Part shown: positions 28,917-36,603 of the stretch, one piece after another
Layout: the number at the start of each line of letters is the position of its first letter
Numbering within the stretch: the first letter of the stretch is position 1
Source of the DNA: Leptolyngbyaceae cyanobacterium
GTDB taxonomy: Bacteria; Cyanobacteriota; Cyanobacteriia; Cyanobacteriales; Aerosakkonemataceae
DNA: 64,000 nucleotides
NCBI GenBank assembly: GCA_036703985.1
Contig: DATNQN010000056.1
Location: 52,807 to 116,806 of the forward strand
Reading direction: 5' to 3'
Translations under genes and position numbers: made by a program
Notes under the pieces: model-generated
What the model was told of the DNA's origin: nothing
What the model saw: the letters and a program-made list of their open reading frames with translations, nothing else
Database searches by the model: none

Positions 28917-30047
28917 ATGGAATTGATTTCAAAAGAACGAGGAAAAAGTATTATTTTGTTAGTTGATGATAAGCCAGAAAACCTCCGCGTTTTATCGCAA
29001 ATACTAACACATCACGGTTACGATGTTCGGAAATCTTCAGATGGTCAAACGGCTATTACCGCCTGTAAAAAAATATTACCAGATTTGATTTTACTGGATA
29101 TCATGATGCCCAATTTAGATGGTTATCAAGTTTGCAAACATTTAAAAGCGAATGAGGAAACTCGGAATATCCCCATAATTTTTATTAGTGCGCTCGAAGA
29201 TGTGGGGAACAAAATCGAAGCTTTTAAGGTGGGTGGGGTAGACTACATCACTAAGCCATTTCAAGTTGAAGAAGTAGTCGCTCGCGTCACCAATCAATTA
29301 ACTATTCGCCACTTGCACTATAAATTAGCTGAAAAAAATGCCCAGTTAGAAAAGTTAAATGAAGAATTGAAAAAATCGAATGCCGAATTGGAACAATTTG
29401 CTTATACTGCTTCCCACGATCTCAAATCACCTCTCCAAGCAATTCTAGGTTACGCTCACGGTTTAAACTGGAAATACGAACAACAATTAGATATAGAAGG
29501 TAAGCGATACATCGAGCAAATTATTCATTCCGCTTGGCGGATGAAACGGTTAATTGACGACTTACTAGAATATTCCAAGGTAGGAACTCATTATGAAGAA
29601 TTTGAGTTGGTTGATTGCTTGAGCGTGCTAGAAGAAGCGCTAGCTAATTTGGAGGAAGATATCTCCGCCAGTCATGCTCGTATTACCCATTCGGAATTGC
29701 CGAAAGTAATGGGCGATCGCACTCAATTAATGCAGCTATTTCAAAACTTAATTAGCAATGCAATTAAGTTTCGCCGTCCGGAAGTTACACCCGAAATATT
29801 TATTTCCGCAAATCAAAAAGACAAGTCTGAATGGCTATTTGCAGTACGTGATAATGGGATTGGTATGGAGTCTCATGATTTTGACCGAATTTTTCAAATC
29901 TTCCAACGCCTCCATAGTTATAAAGAATATCCCGGTACTGGTATTGGCATGACTATTTGTAAAAAAATTGTCGAACGTCATGGAGGGCGGATCTGGTTGG
30001 AATCTCAGGTAGGCGTAGGAACAATTTTTTACTTTACTATCCACTGA
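28917..30047 (+). CDS. Response regulator-histidine kinase (REC-HisKA-HATPase)
   Basis: 376 residues. The N-terminal receiver has D61 (LILLDIMMPN) and YITKPF. A short coiled coil (KLAEKNAQLEKLNEELKKSNAELE) leads to a phytochrome-type HisKA (FAYTASHDLKSPLQ, H167), then a HATPase with NAIKF, DNGIGM and GTGIGMTICKK. This layout is typical of cyanobacterial signal-relay kinases acting downstream of hybrid sensors. It follows the REC-PAS-GAF kinase by about 195 bases on the same strand. It has no membrane segment. Confidence 0.93.
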   Translation: MELISKERGKSIILLVDDKPENLRVLSQILTHHGYDVRKSSDGQTAITACKKILPDLILLDIMMPNLDGYQVCKHLKANEETRNIPIIFISALEDVGNKIEAFKVGGVDYITKPFQVEEVVARVTNQLTIRHLHYKLAEKNAQLEKLNEELKKSNAELEQFAYTASHDLKSPLQAILGYAHGLNWKYEQQLDIEGKRYIEQIIHSAWRMKRLIDDLLEYSKVGTHYEEFELVDCLSVLEEALANLEEDISASHARITHSELPKVMGDRTQLMQLFQNLISNAIKFRRPEVTPEIFISANQKDKSEWLFAVRDNGIGMESHDFDRIFQIFQRLHSYKEYPGTGIGMTICKKIVERHGGRIWLESQVGVGTIFYFTIH

Positions 30048-30311
30048 AACGATTTGAGATTTTTTATTAGTTAATAAATGGCGCTGTTACCGACACCCAT
30101 TTGCTTTAACACCGCGACAAATCCTTGCTCCTTCGCCCCTTTTTTTCCTTCTCTCCCTTTCCCTTTGCTCTTTCCCCAGTGCTAAGCAAATTACAATAAA
30201 GTTATAAAAGTACCCTTATCTGCTTAACTAAGCTCGTGCATACTACAATATGATGTATAATTGTATTATAGATTAAGCAGCGTGCGGGGTGAATCGGCGT
30301 CGGGAGGAAAA

Positions 30312-31946
30312 ATGAGTAAAAATCCGCAGCAACTAGGAGAATTTTCTGCCGTTTTAGGCGGTAAGAATACTCCTCATGGCGCATTAGTGCAACAACTCGA
30401 TTTAATGATTCGGGCGCGTTACCCGCTGCTGTACATCGTGACGGCTGAAGAAGAACCTGTTGATGAAGTATTGCAACAACTAATTCAACAGCAAAATCAA
30501 CGTAAATTATTGAGTTGGGATATCGTGCGAGGCTGGGATGATAATGGGGCGGATAAGGGTTCTATTATGCCTGCTTTAGCGAGAATTGCGAAGTCGATCG
30601 AGCAGCCGGATACTACTATTTTCGTGCTGCGGGATTTGCATCCTTATTTAAAAATGCACTATCCTTACAGCGATAAACATTCGGCAGTAGTGCGAGAATT
30701 GCGAAATCTCACCGGATCTTTAAAACGTTCCCGCCAAACTTTAATTTTGATTTCTCACACTCTAGAATTACCTGCTGAATTAAGAGAAGAAACTACGGTG
30801 ATCGATTTTCCGCTGCCAGACGTGCAGGAAATTGATTACATAATTACTAATACGGTAAAACCGGAAAAATTAAACGTTAGCGGATTAGCAAAAGAGCAGC
30901 TAATTAAAGCTTGTCAAGGTTTGAGTAGAGCGAGAATTAACCGGGTATTAGCAAAAGCTTTAGTGGGAGATAAACAAAAAGTAGATGACACGGTGATCGA
31001 TGCTGTATTGGAGGAGAAAAAACAAGCGATTCGCCAAACGGAAATTTTAGAATTTTTCAAAACAACCGAATCTTTAAAAACGGTTGGGGGATTGGAAAAC
31101 CTCAAGCAGTGGGTGCGGATGCGGAAGGATACTTTTACTGAAGAAGCTAGAAAATACGGAATTCCTAATCCGAAAGGGGTATTACTGGTTGGTATTCAAG
31201 GTACGGGTAAATCTCTTTCCGCGAAAACAATTGCTCATGAATGGCGCTTACCTTTGTTGCGTTTAGATACCGGGCGATTGTTTGGGGGAATTGTGGGTGA
31301 AAGTGAAAGCCGGGTGCGCCAGATGATTAAAATATCGGAGGCAATTGCTCCTTGTGTTTTATGGATCGATGAAATTGATAAAGCATTTGGCAATATATCT
31401 GGTGGCGTGGATGGCGATTCGGGTACTTCTCGACGGGTGTTTGGTAGTTTAATTACTTGGATGCAGGAAAAAACTACTCCGGTTTTTATCGTGGCAACTG
31501 CTAATAACGTGCGAATTTTACCTGCGGAATTGTTGCGAAAGGGGAGATTTGATGAAATTTTCTTTTTGAATTTACCAACTGAGTTGGAAAGGCAAGAAAT
31601 TTTTAAGGTACATTTGCAAAAGTTGCGCCCTAGTCGGATGCGGGATTTCGATTTGACGCTGTTGGCGAGAAGTTCTAAAAATTTCAGCGGTGCGGAAATC
31701 GAGCAAGTAATTATCGATGCCATGTATCGGGCGTTTGGTGACCGGAAAGATTTTACCACTTTGGATATTTTACGGGCTATTGAAGATACGGTTCCGCTGG
31801 CTGCGATCGCGCGTCACCAAATCGATGAATTAAAGCTGTGGGCGGCGGAAGCTGGGGCGAGAACGGCATCTAACGATACTCGTTTAATGGAGGAGTTGAA
31901 ACAATTTAGCATCCCGAAGGATATTGGCCCATTAGAAGTGGATTGA
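30312..31946 (+). CDS. Ycf46-like AAA+ ATPase with N-terminal AVLGG peptide
   Basis: 544 residues from the ATG at 30312, chosen because GGGAGG lies 5 bases upstream. The N-terminal half has the Ycf46 fold (LMIRARYPLLYIVTAEEEPV, LSWDIVRGW, VLRDLHPYL). The AAA+ core follows with Walker A GIQGTGKS (294-301), Walker B WIDEID (351-356), FGSLITWMQEK and the arginine region LRKGRFDEIFF. Ycf46 proteins are conserved in cyanobacteria and red-algal plastids and have been linked to photosynthesis regulation. Residues 10-20 (GEFSAVLGGKN) carry the same VLGG peptide as the neighbouring GUN4 and WD40 proteins. It is followed 61 bases later by the DUF1257 genes, a known association for this ATPase family. 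Confidence 0.9.
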   Translation: MSKNPQQLGEFSAVLGGKNTPHGALVQQLDLMIRARYPLLYIVTAEEEPVDEVLQQLIQQQNQRKLLSWDIVRGWDDNGADKGSIMPALARIAKSIEQPDTTIFVLRDLHPYLKMHYPYSDKHSAVVRELRNLTGSLKRSRQTLILISHTLELPAELREETTVIDFPLPDVQEIDYIITNTVKPEKLNVSGLAKEQLIKACQGLSRARINRVLAKALVGDKQKVDDTVIDAVLEEKKQAIRQTEILEFFKTTESLKTVGGLENLKQWVRMRKDTFTEEARKYGIPNPKGVLLVGIQGTGKSLSAKTIAHEWRLPLLRLDTGRLFGGIVGESESRVRQMIKISEAIAPCVLWIDEIDKAFGNISGGVDGDSGTSRRVFGSLITWMQEKTTPVFIVATANNVRILPAELLRKGRFDEIFFLNLPTELERQEIFKVHLQKLRPSRMRDFDLTLLARSSKNFSGAEIEQVIIDAMYRAFGDRKDFTTLDILRAIEDTVPLAAIARHQIDELKLWAAEAGARTASNDTRLMEELKQFSIPKDIGPLEVD

Positions 31947-32007
31947 TTTGTAATTATCGAAATATCGATTTCAAACTGTTGAAAATTTCTATAAAGGAGA
32001 TTTAAGA

Positions 32008-32421
32008 ATGTCACATTTTACTGCCATTAAAACTGAAATCCGCGATGTAAAAGCGCTGGTTAAAGCATTAGAAGATTTGGGATTTCAAGATAAAATTGAA
32101 GTTCGCGAAGAAGCGCAGGGACTTTACGGTTTTCAAGGTGATTTGCGTCCGGAAACCGCAGAGGTAATTATTCGCCGCAAATATTTAGGTGCTGCAAGTA
32201 ACGACATTGGCTTTAAGAAGCAGGAAGATGGTACTTACGAAGCAGTGATCTCTTCTTACGATCGCGCTTACAATTATTCTCAGCACTGGATAAACCAACT
32301 AACTCAGCGTTATGGTTATCACCTACTAATGGCGGTAGCGCCGGAACAAGGATTTACCATTGAAGAACAAGAAATTTTAGAAGATGGTACGATTCGATTA
32401 GTTGTCGGACGCTGGGTGTAG
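32008..32421 (+). CDS. DUF1257 (Ycf35-like) protein, copy 1
   Basis: 137 residues of the DUF1257/Ycf35 family, conserved in cyanobacteria and some plastids. Motifs are MSHFTAIKTEIRDVKALVKALEDLGF at the N-terminus, LGAASNDIGFKKQEDGTYEAVIS in the middle and LTQRYGYHLLMAVAPEQGFTIEEQEILEDGTIRLVVGRWV at the end. A strong Shine-Dalgarno (AAAGGAG) precedes the ATG. The function is unknown. It sits between the Ycf46-like ATPase and a second DUF1257 gene, which suggests a complex or client relationship with that ATPase (inference). Confidence 0.9.
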   Translation: MSHFTAIKTEIRDVKALVKALEDLGFQDKIEVREEAQGLYGFQGDLRPETAEVIIRRKYLGAASNDIGFKKQEDGTYEAVISSYDRAYNYSQHWINQLTQRYGYHLLMAVAPEQGFTIEEQEILEDGTIRLVVGRWV

Positions 32422-32440
32422 TCAATTTAAAAAGAATTCA

Positions 32441-32547
32441 GGAGTCTCCAAGTCAGAACTCAGAATACGATCGTAGGGGTTTTAAACTGTTTGATTAATC
32501 CTCAAGTCGGGGTTTAATTCCATTCAGAATACTGACTCGGAGACTAC
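32441..32547. repeat. Inverted repeat between the two DUF1257 genes
   Basis: Two 26-base arms (32441-32466 and 32522-32547) built around GGAGTCTCC, AGTCAG and CAGAAT match in inverted orientation at 21 of 26 positions, with a 55-base spacer. It may fold in mRNA or mark an inserted dispersed repeat. Its location inside a probable operon could set the ratio of the two proteins (inference). Confidence 0.55.
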
Positions 32548-32581
32548 GGAGTTTTTCACTTAAACCAAAGGAGAAAGTTCG

Positions 32582-32956
32582 ATGTCTCACTTTAGCACTA
32601 TCAAAGTTGAAATCAAAAATGGAGAGATTTTACATGAAACTTTAAAAGAATTGGGATATGAAGTAGAGTGTAATACATACGTGCGGGGATATGAAGGCGA
32701 TCGCACGGAAGCTGAATACGTGATTAGACAGCGAAATGGCTACGATCTGGGTTTTCGCCGCAACGGGGAAAATTATGAATTAGTAGCCGATTTTTGGGGC
32801 GCGAGAATCGATCGACAGCAGTTTATTAACGCGATTAACCAAAAATACGCCCACAAAACTTTGATGACGACTGTCAAAGAGCAAGGTTTTAACGTAGAGG
32901 AAGAAGAAACCTTGGCAGATGGGACAGTGCGGGTAGTTGTAGCAAGGTGGGTGTAA
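32582..32956 (+). CDS. DUF1257 (Ycf35-like) protein, copy 2
   Basis: 124 residues and a clear paralogue of the preceding gene: MSHFSTIKVEIKN start, GYDLGFRRNGENYELVADFWG middle, and INQKYAHKTLMTTVKEQGFNVEEEETLADGTVRVVVARWV end. AAAGGAG lies 9-10 bases before the ATG. It is the shorter, canonical Ycf35 form; copy 1 has a longer central region. The pair probably forms hetero-oligomers or serves distinct partners of the AAA+ protein (inference). It ends about 40 bases before a strong bidirectional terminator. Confidence 0.9.
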   Translation: MSHFSTIKVEIKNGEILHETLKELGYEVECNTYVRGYEGDRTEAEYVIRQRNGYDLGFRRNGENYELVADFWGARIDRQQFINAINQKYAHKTLMTTVKEQGFNVEEEETLADGTVRVVVARWV

Positions 32957-32993
32957 ACGCGATCGCTAATTTACCAAAAATCAGCACCTACTT

Positions 32994-33026
32994 AAAAACC
33001 CGGTTTCTTCAAGAAACCGGGTTTTT
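32994..33026. terminator. Bidirectional intrinsic terminator (AAACCCGGTTTC hairpin)
   Basis: A 14-bp perfect stem (32994-33007 with 33013-33026, AAAAACCCGGTTTC) and a 5-base loop, with T-runs reading out in both directions. It lies between the convergent DUF1257 copy 2 and GUN4-domain genes and should stop both. The same AAACCCGGTTT core forms a hairpin at 63622-63654, so it is a dispersed repeat used as a terminator. Confidence 0.85.
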
Positions 33027-33075
33027 ATATCCTGCCACTTCGATTAGTTAATATCGAAAGATTTTTACTTCTAAT

Positions 33076-33891
33076 CTAATGTTTTATGAAATTCCAGAAA
33101 TCAAAGCTGCTTTTTTGATTCTTTTTTAGCTTTGTCGGCACGATCGCGCAACTTTCTAACCTGGAAGATAGACAAGAAAACATTCGGCAACCCGTCCAAA
33201 AATCCCCCAAACCCCAACCTGAAAATGCACCACCACGAGGTAAATGTCCCATCGGCGCATTTAAACTAAAAGAAAGATCGTTCCAAAAAAGCCAATTACC
33301 TTTTACGTACCAACCTGTTTTTTTACCAAAACGACACCAAACGTCCCAGTTGGGAACGGATGTCCCTCCCACCTTCTCCCAGATAGACTTTTGAACGCTA
33401 AAGCCAAAGCGTTTTTTGCTGTATTTCATCCACAATTCATCGAGCATCCGTAAGCGATCGCAAGGAAAATTTTCTAAGTCTTTAACTTCTAAATATCCGG
33501 CTTTTTTACGATTGCAAGTAAGTAACATTATATCGGATGTTACTCCATCTGCTTTCTGCCATTGGGTTGTAGCGAGTAAACTTTCTAAACGCCGATATTC
33601 CAAATTTAATAATGCTTCTTTTCCTTTTGATGACGCCTTCTCTTGCAGTAACAGATAAGCTGCATTATTAATTTCTTCTATCGGATTTCCCAAAGCTTCA
33701 ATTACGAAATCTACACCCGGATCTCCGTATTTAACCGCATCTTTTAAAGCAGCTATTTTTTGCTCCAAAACCGGGCTGGCAAAACGCTGTTTAACTGCTG
33801 CCAATCCTCCCAAAACAGCCGCACTTATTGGTAGATTTTGCCCTCCTAGTACGGCATCGTTTTCTCTAGGCTGATTAGTGTTATTTTCCAT
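33076..33891 (-). CDS. GUN4-domain protein with N-terminal VLGG/helical domain
   Basis: 271 residues. The N-terminus has the duplicated peptide DAVLGGQN and SAAVLGGLAAVKQRFAS. An ARM/HEAT-like helical segment (about 40-85, LEQKIAALKDAVKYGDPGVDFVIEAL) follows. The rest is a GUN4 domain: YRRLESLLATTQWQKADGVTSDIML, LENFPCDRLRMLDELW, RFGFSVQKSIW, LSFSLNAPMGHLP. GUN4 binds porphyrins and stimulates Mg-chelatase; paralogues with accessory domains are common in cyanobacteria and their ligands are mostly unknown. The C-terminus ends in a Cys/Ser-rich and then basic tail (LKKNQKSSFDFWNFIKH). It is convergent with the Ycf46/DUF1257 genes. It is a paralogue and probably not the housekeeping GUN4. Confidence 0.87.
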   Translation of the reverse strand: MENNTNQPRENDAVLGGQNLPISAAVLGGLAAVKQRFASPVLEQKIAALKDAVKYGDPGVDFVIEALGNPIEEINNAAYLLLQEKASSKGKEALLNLEYRRLESLLATTQWQKADGVTSDIMLLTCNRKKAGYLEVKDLENFPCDRLRMLDELWMKYSKKRFGFSVQKSIWEKVGGTSVPNWDVWCRFGKKTGWYVKGNWLFWNDLSFSLNAPMGHLPRGGAFSGWGLGDFWTGCRMFSCLSSRLESCAIVPTKLKKNQKSSFDFWNFIKH

Positions 33892-34169
33892 CTTGTATTT
33901 ACGATCCGTCGAAAATTTTAAGCAAGTATTATCCGAGACTGTGAGATATATAAGTAAAAATAGTTAAGCAAAAGCAAAATCACCCACCCTACCTACATCC
34001 CATCTACAGAATAACTAGCATCCGTCGCATTTGACGAGATGATTATTTGCCAATCTCGTTGTAGTATTTAGTGTGGCGAACAAAGTAGGCTTTTCATAGA
34101 TTCCATTGAAACGCGGTGTGCCTATCGTTTTCTGATGTCAATCTACCCTCAAAAGGAAGCGCAAACAAA

Positions 34170-35189
34170 ATGCCTGAACTAAGACAAAATATTATTACCA
34201 GAGATTGGGTAATCATCGCTATCGAACGCGCCAAAAGACCCCATGAATTCGCTACTACTAAAAAAGAGAATATTGTAATTCCCTGTTATAAAGAAGATTG
34301 TCCTTTTTGTTTTGGTAACGAACATCGTACACCTGAAGAAGAAATACTGCGTTTGAGCGACCATCGGGGGTGGCGAGTAAGAGTAGTGCCAAATAAATAT
34401 CCTGCTCTTTCCAGCGCAGGAGAACGAGTTAGGAAAGTAGATGGTATTTATCACTCTTTATCTGGGGTAGGAATTCACGAGGTAGTAATCGAACATCCCC
34501 GCCACGATGTCAATATTGCTTTGTTGAGCGTAGCGGATATAGCGAATATTTTGAGGGTGTATTGTGAAAGATATACTAAAATTAAGCAAGACTCTCGGAT
34601 CGAATCAGTTGTCATCTTTAAAAATCACGGAATAGAGGCAGGAACATCGCTAGAACACCCTCACTCTCAAATTACGGCGACACCAATAGTACCTTCTCAA
34701 ATACGAGTTCGGATCGAAGAAGCAATTCGCTTTTTTGATGATACGGGCGAATGTATATGCTGTCGGATGCTAGCGGATGAATTAGCAGCTAAAGAAAGGG
34801 TCGTTTTTGAAAGCGAACATTTTGTGGCTTTTATTCCTTATGCTGCCCTTTCACCGTTTCATACTTGGATTTTTCCTCGGCGACATACATCTTCTTTTGA
34901 TGATATTACTTATGTAGAAATTGTCGATCTCGCGTACAATTTAAAAACAGTCCTTGCGAAACTTTATTACGGACTAAATAATCCTGATTATAATTATTCA
35001 ATTCGTTCAGTTCCGGTTAGCGAAGGACAAACATCTTATTTTCATTGGTATATAGCAATTATTCCGAGAGTGTCTAAAACAGCAGGCTTTGAAATGGGAA
35101 GCGGTATGTATATTAATACGGCAATGCCAGAAGATAGCGCTAAGTATTTGCGGGAAGTCGAAGTGTTATTCAAAGATGATGAAGGATAA
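34170..35189 (+). CDS. Galactose-1-phosphate uridylyltransferase-like enzyme (GalT family, HIT superfamily)
   Basis: 339 residues from the ATG at 34170, which is preceded by AAGGAAG with 10-base spacing; the frame stays open upstream without a good ribosome site. The fold has two HIT-like halves. Visible are a CPFCFGNEHRTPEEE zinc-type cluster, VRVVPNKYPAL, GIHEVVIEHPRHD, the nucleotidylation site SLEHPHSQITA (HPH-x-Q, central His is the expected UMP acceptor), a second cysteine pair ECICC, and HWYIAIIPR. GalT swaps UMP between UDP-glucose and galactose-1-phosphate. Related members act as ADP-glucose phosphorylases, so the exact sugar nucleotide is uncertain. Neighbours give no pathway clue. 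Confidence 0.85.
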   Translation: MPELRQNIITRDWVIIAIERAKRPHEFATTKKENIVIPCYKEDCPFCFGNEHRTPEEEILRLSDHRGWRVRVVPNKYPALSSAGERVRKVDGIYHSLSGVGIHEVVIEHPRHDVNIALLSVADIANILRVYCERYTKIKQDSRIESVVIFKNHGIEAGTSLEHPHSQITATPIVPSQIRVRIEEAIRFFDDTGECICCRMLADELAAKERVVFESEHFVAFIPYAALSPFHTWIFPRRHTSSFDDITYVEIVDLAYNLKTVLAKLYYGLNNPDYNYSIRSVPVSEGQTSYFHWYIAIIPRVSKTAGFEMGSGMYINTAMPEDSAKYLREVEVLFKDDEG

Positions 35190-35253
35190 AAATTAAGTTA
35201 TTTCCTAATTTTTAACATCCTAGTCTTACTGTCAATTTAACCATTTCGCTATC

Positions 35254-36483
35254 CTAACGCGCTCCCCAAATTGCGATCGTGCGATCCCAACTGCTACTAA
35301 CAATTTTACTGCCATCTGGGGTAATGGCAACAGCAGCGATCGCATCGTGATGTCCTTCTAAAATCTGCAATTGCGTACCCGTCCGCAGATGCCAAATTCT
35401 CATCGTGCGATCCCAACTGCCACTAATTAGGGTGTGTCCGTCGCTGCCGATCGCAATAGAATTTATTTCGCCCCAATGTCCGATGAGAGTGTTTAACAAT
35501 TCTCCAGTTTGTAAATTCCATAATTTAATTGTTTTATCCTGTGCGCCACTTACCAATATTTTGCTATCTGGACTAATGGCAACGCATTTTACCCAGTCGG
35601 TATGTCCGGCGAGGGTATGCAATAATTCTCCCGTTTCTAAATGCCAAATTTTGATAGTTGAGTCAGCGCTTGCACTTGCTAATAAATTGCCGTCTGGACT
35701 AATAGCAATTGATTTTACTGCATCTTGATGTGCGGTAAAAGCGGTAATTAATTTTGGGGTTTGTAAATTCCACAATTCGATCGCAAAATCATCGCTGCCC
35801 GTAGCTAAGATATGGCTGTTTGGTGAAATGGCTATACAATTAACCGTGTCTGAATGGGGAATCAGCGTATAAAGTAGTCCGCTGTCTGAAATTTTCTTTT
35901 GGGGAATAGCTCCGCCATAACTGCCTTGATTTTGCAAATTCCAAATTTTAATCGTGTTATCCCAACTCGCACTAATTATAGTTTGTCCAGAAGGAGTAAT
36001 GGCAATTGATTTAATGCCATCTGTATGACCGCTGAAAGTACGAATTATTTTACCACTGTAGAGCGATCGCACTGTAATTACTCGATCGCTTCCGCCGCTA
36101 ATTAGTATTTGTCCGTTGGGAGAAATAGCGACCGTATAAGCGGTAAATTTGGGAGTGGGATGTCTGTGCAAACATCGCAATAGTTGGTAAGGATTATCGG
36201 CTTGAAAAGCTTCTTGCAAGATGGCATCTTCACAACTTTGCAGTAGTAAATAAGCCGTTTGCCGCACTTGCCAAGCTTTATCTTGCAAAGCGGAAAATGC
36301 TAATTCTAAACCTGCTTGTCCGTATTTGCTGGTTTCTTGCAAGGCAGCCACTCGTTGAGCAATGTTAGCACTGGCAAAACGCCGCTTGACGCCTGCGATT
36401 CCTCCCAAAACCGCTGCGCTGACAGGGGTGGGAGTTTGACTGCCTAAGACGACATCATAAGCTTTGGGCTGGTGGTGTGGCAT
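35254..36483 (-). CDS. WD40 protein with N-terminal VLGG/helical domain (copy 1)
   Basis: 409 residues. The N-terminus (YDVVLGSQTPTPVSAAVLGG, then IAGVKRRFASANIAQRVAALQE) and a helical domain (to about 100, SKYGQAGLELAFSALQDKAWQVRQTAYLLLQ) match the GUN4-domain neighbour. Seven WD40 blades follow (ends VITVRS, IKIWNLQ, IELWNLQ, IKIWHLE, IKLWNLQ, MRIWHLR, IAIWGAR), enough for one closed propeller. There is no signal peptide or enzyme domain, so it is probably a cytoplasmic scaffold. It is convergent with the GalT-like gene and runs in the same direction as the related WD40 gene upstream, about 120 bases away. Confidence 0.88.
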   Translation of the reverse strand: MPHHQPKAYDVVLGSQTPTPVSAAVLGGIAGVKRRFASANIAQRVAALQETSKYGQAGLELAFSALQDKAWQVRQTAYLLLQSCEDAILQEAFQADNPYQLLRCLHRHPTPKFTAYTVAISPNGQILISGGSDRVITVRSLYSGKIIRTFSGHTDGIKSIAITPSGQTIISASWDNTIKIWNLQNQGSYGGAIPQKKISDSGLLYTLIPHSDTVNCIAISPNSHILATGSDDFAIELWNLQTPKLITAFTAHQDAVKSIAISPDGNLLASASADSTIKIWHLETGELLHTLAGHTDWVKCVAISPDSKILVSGAQDKTIKLWNLQTGELLNTLIGHWGEINSIAIGSDGHTLISGSWDRTMRIWHLRTGTQLQILEGHHDAIAAVAITPDGSKIVSSSWDRTIAIWGAR

Positions 36484-36603
36484 TGTACTGGGGGAATTGT
36501 AGTACTATTTGTAGTATAAATGAAAAGTACGATCGATCGTTTCGCCTTTCCCTACTCCCCTTACCAAAATCATTAAAGTAAAAGTGCTTGAGTGAAGTAT
36601 TGC

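Noticed and set aside
31235..31759. 174-codon open frame on the minus strand
   Set aside because: Antisense to the AAA+ core of the Ycf46-like gene, which has intact Walker motifs; composition is that of a shadow frame.
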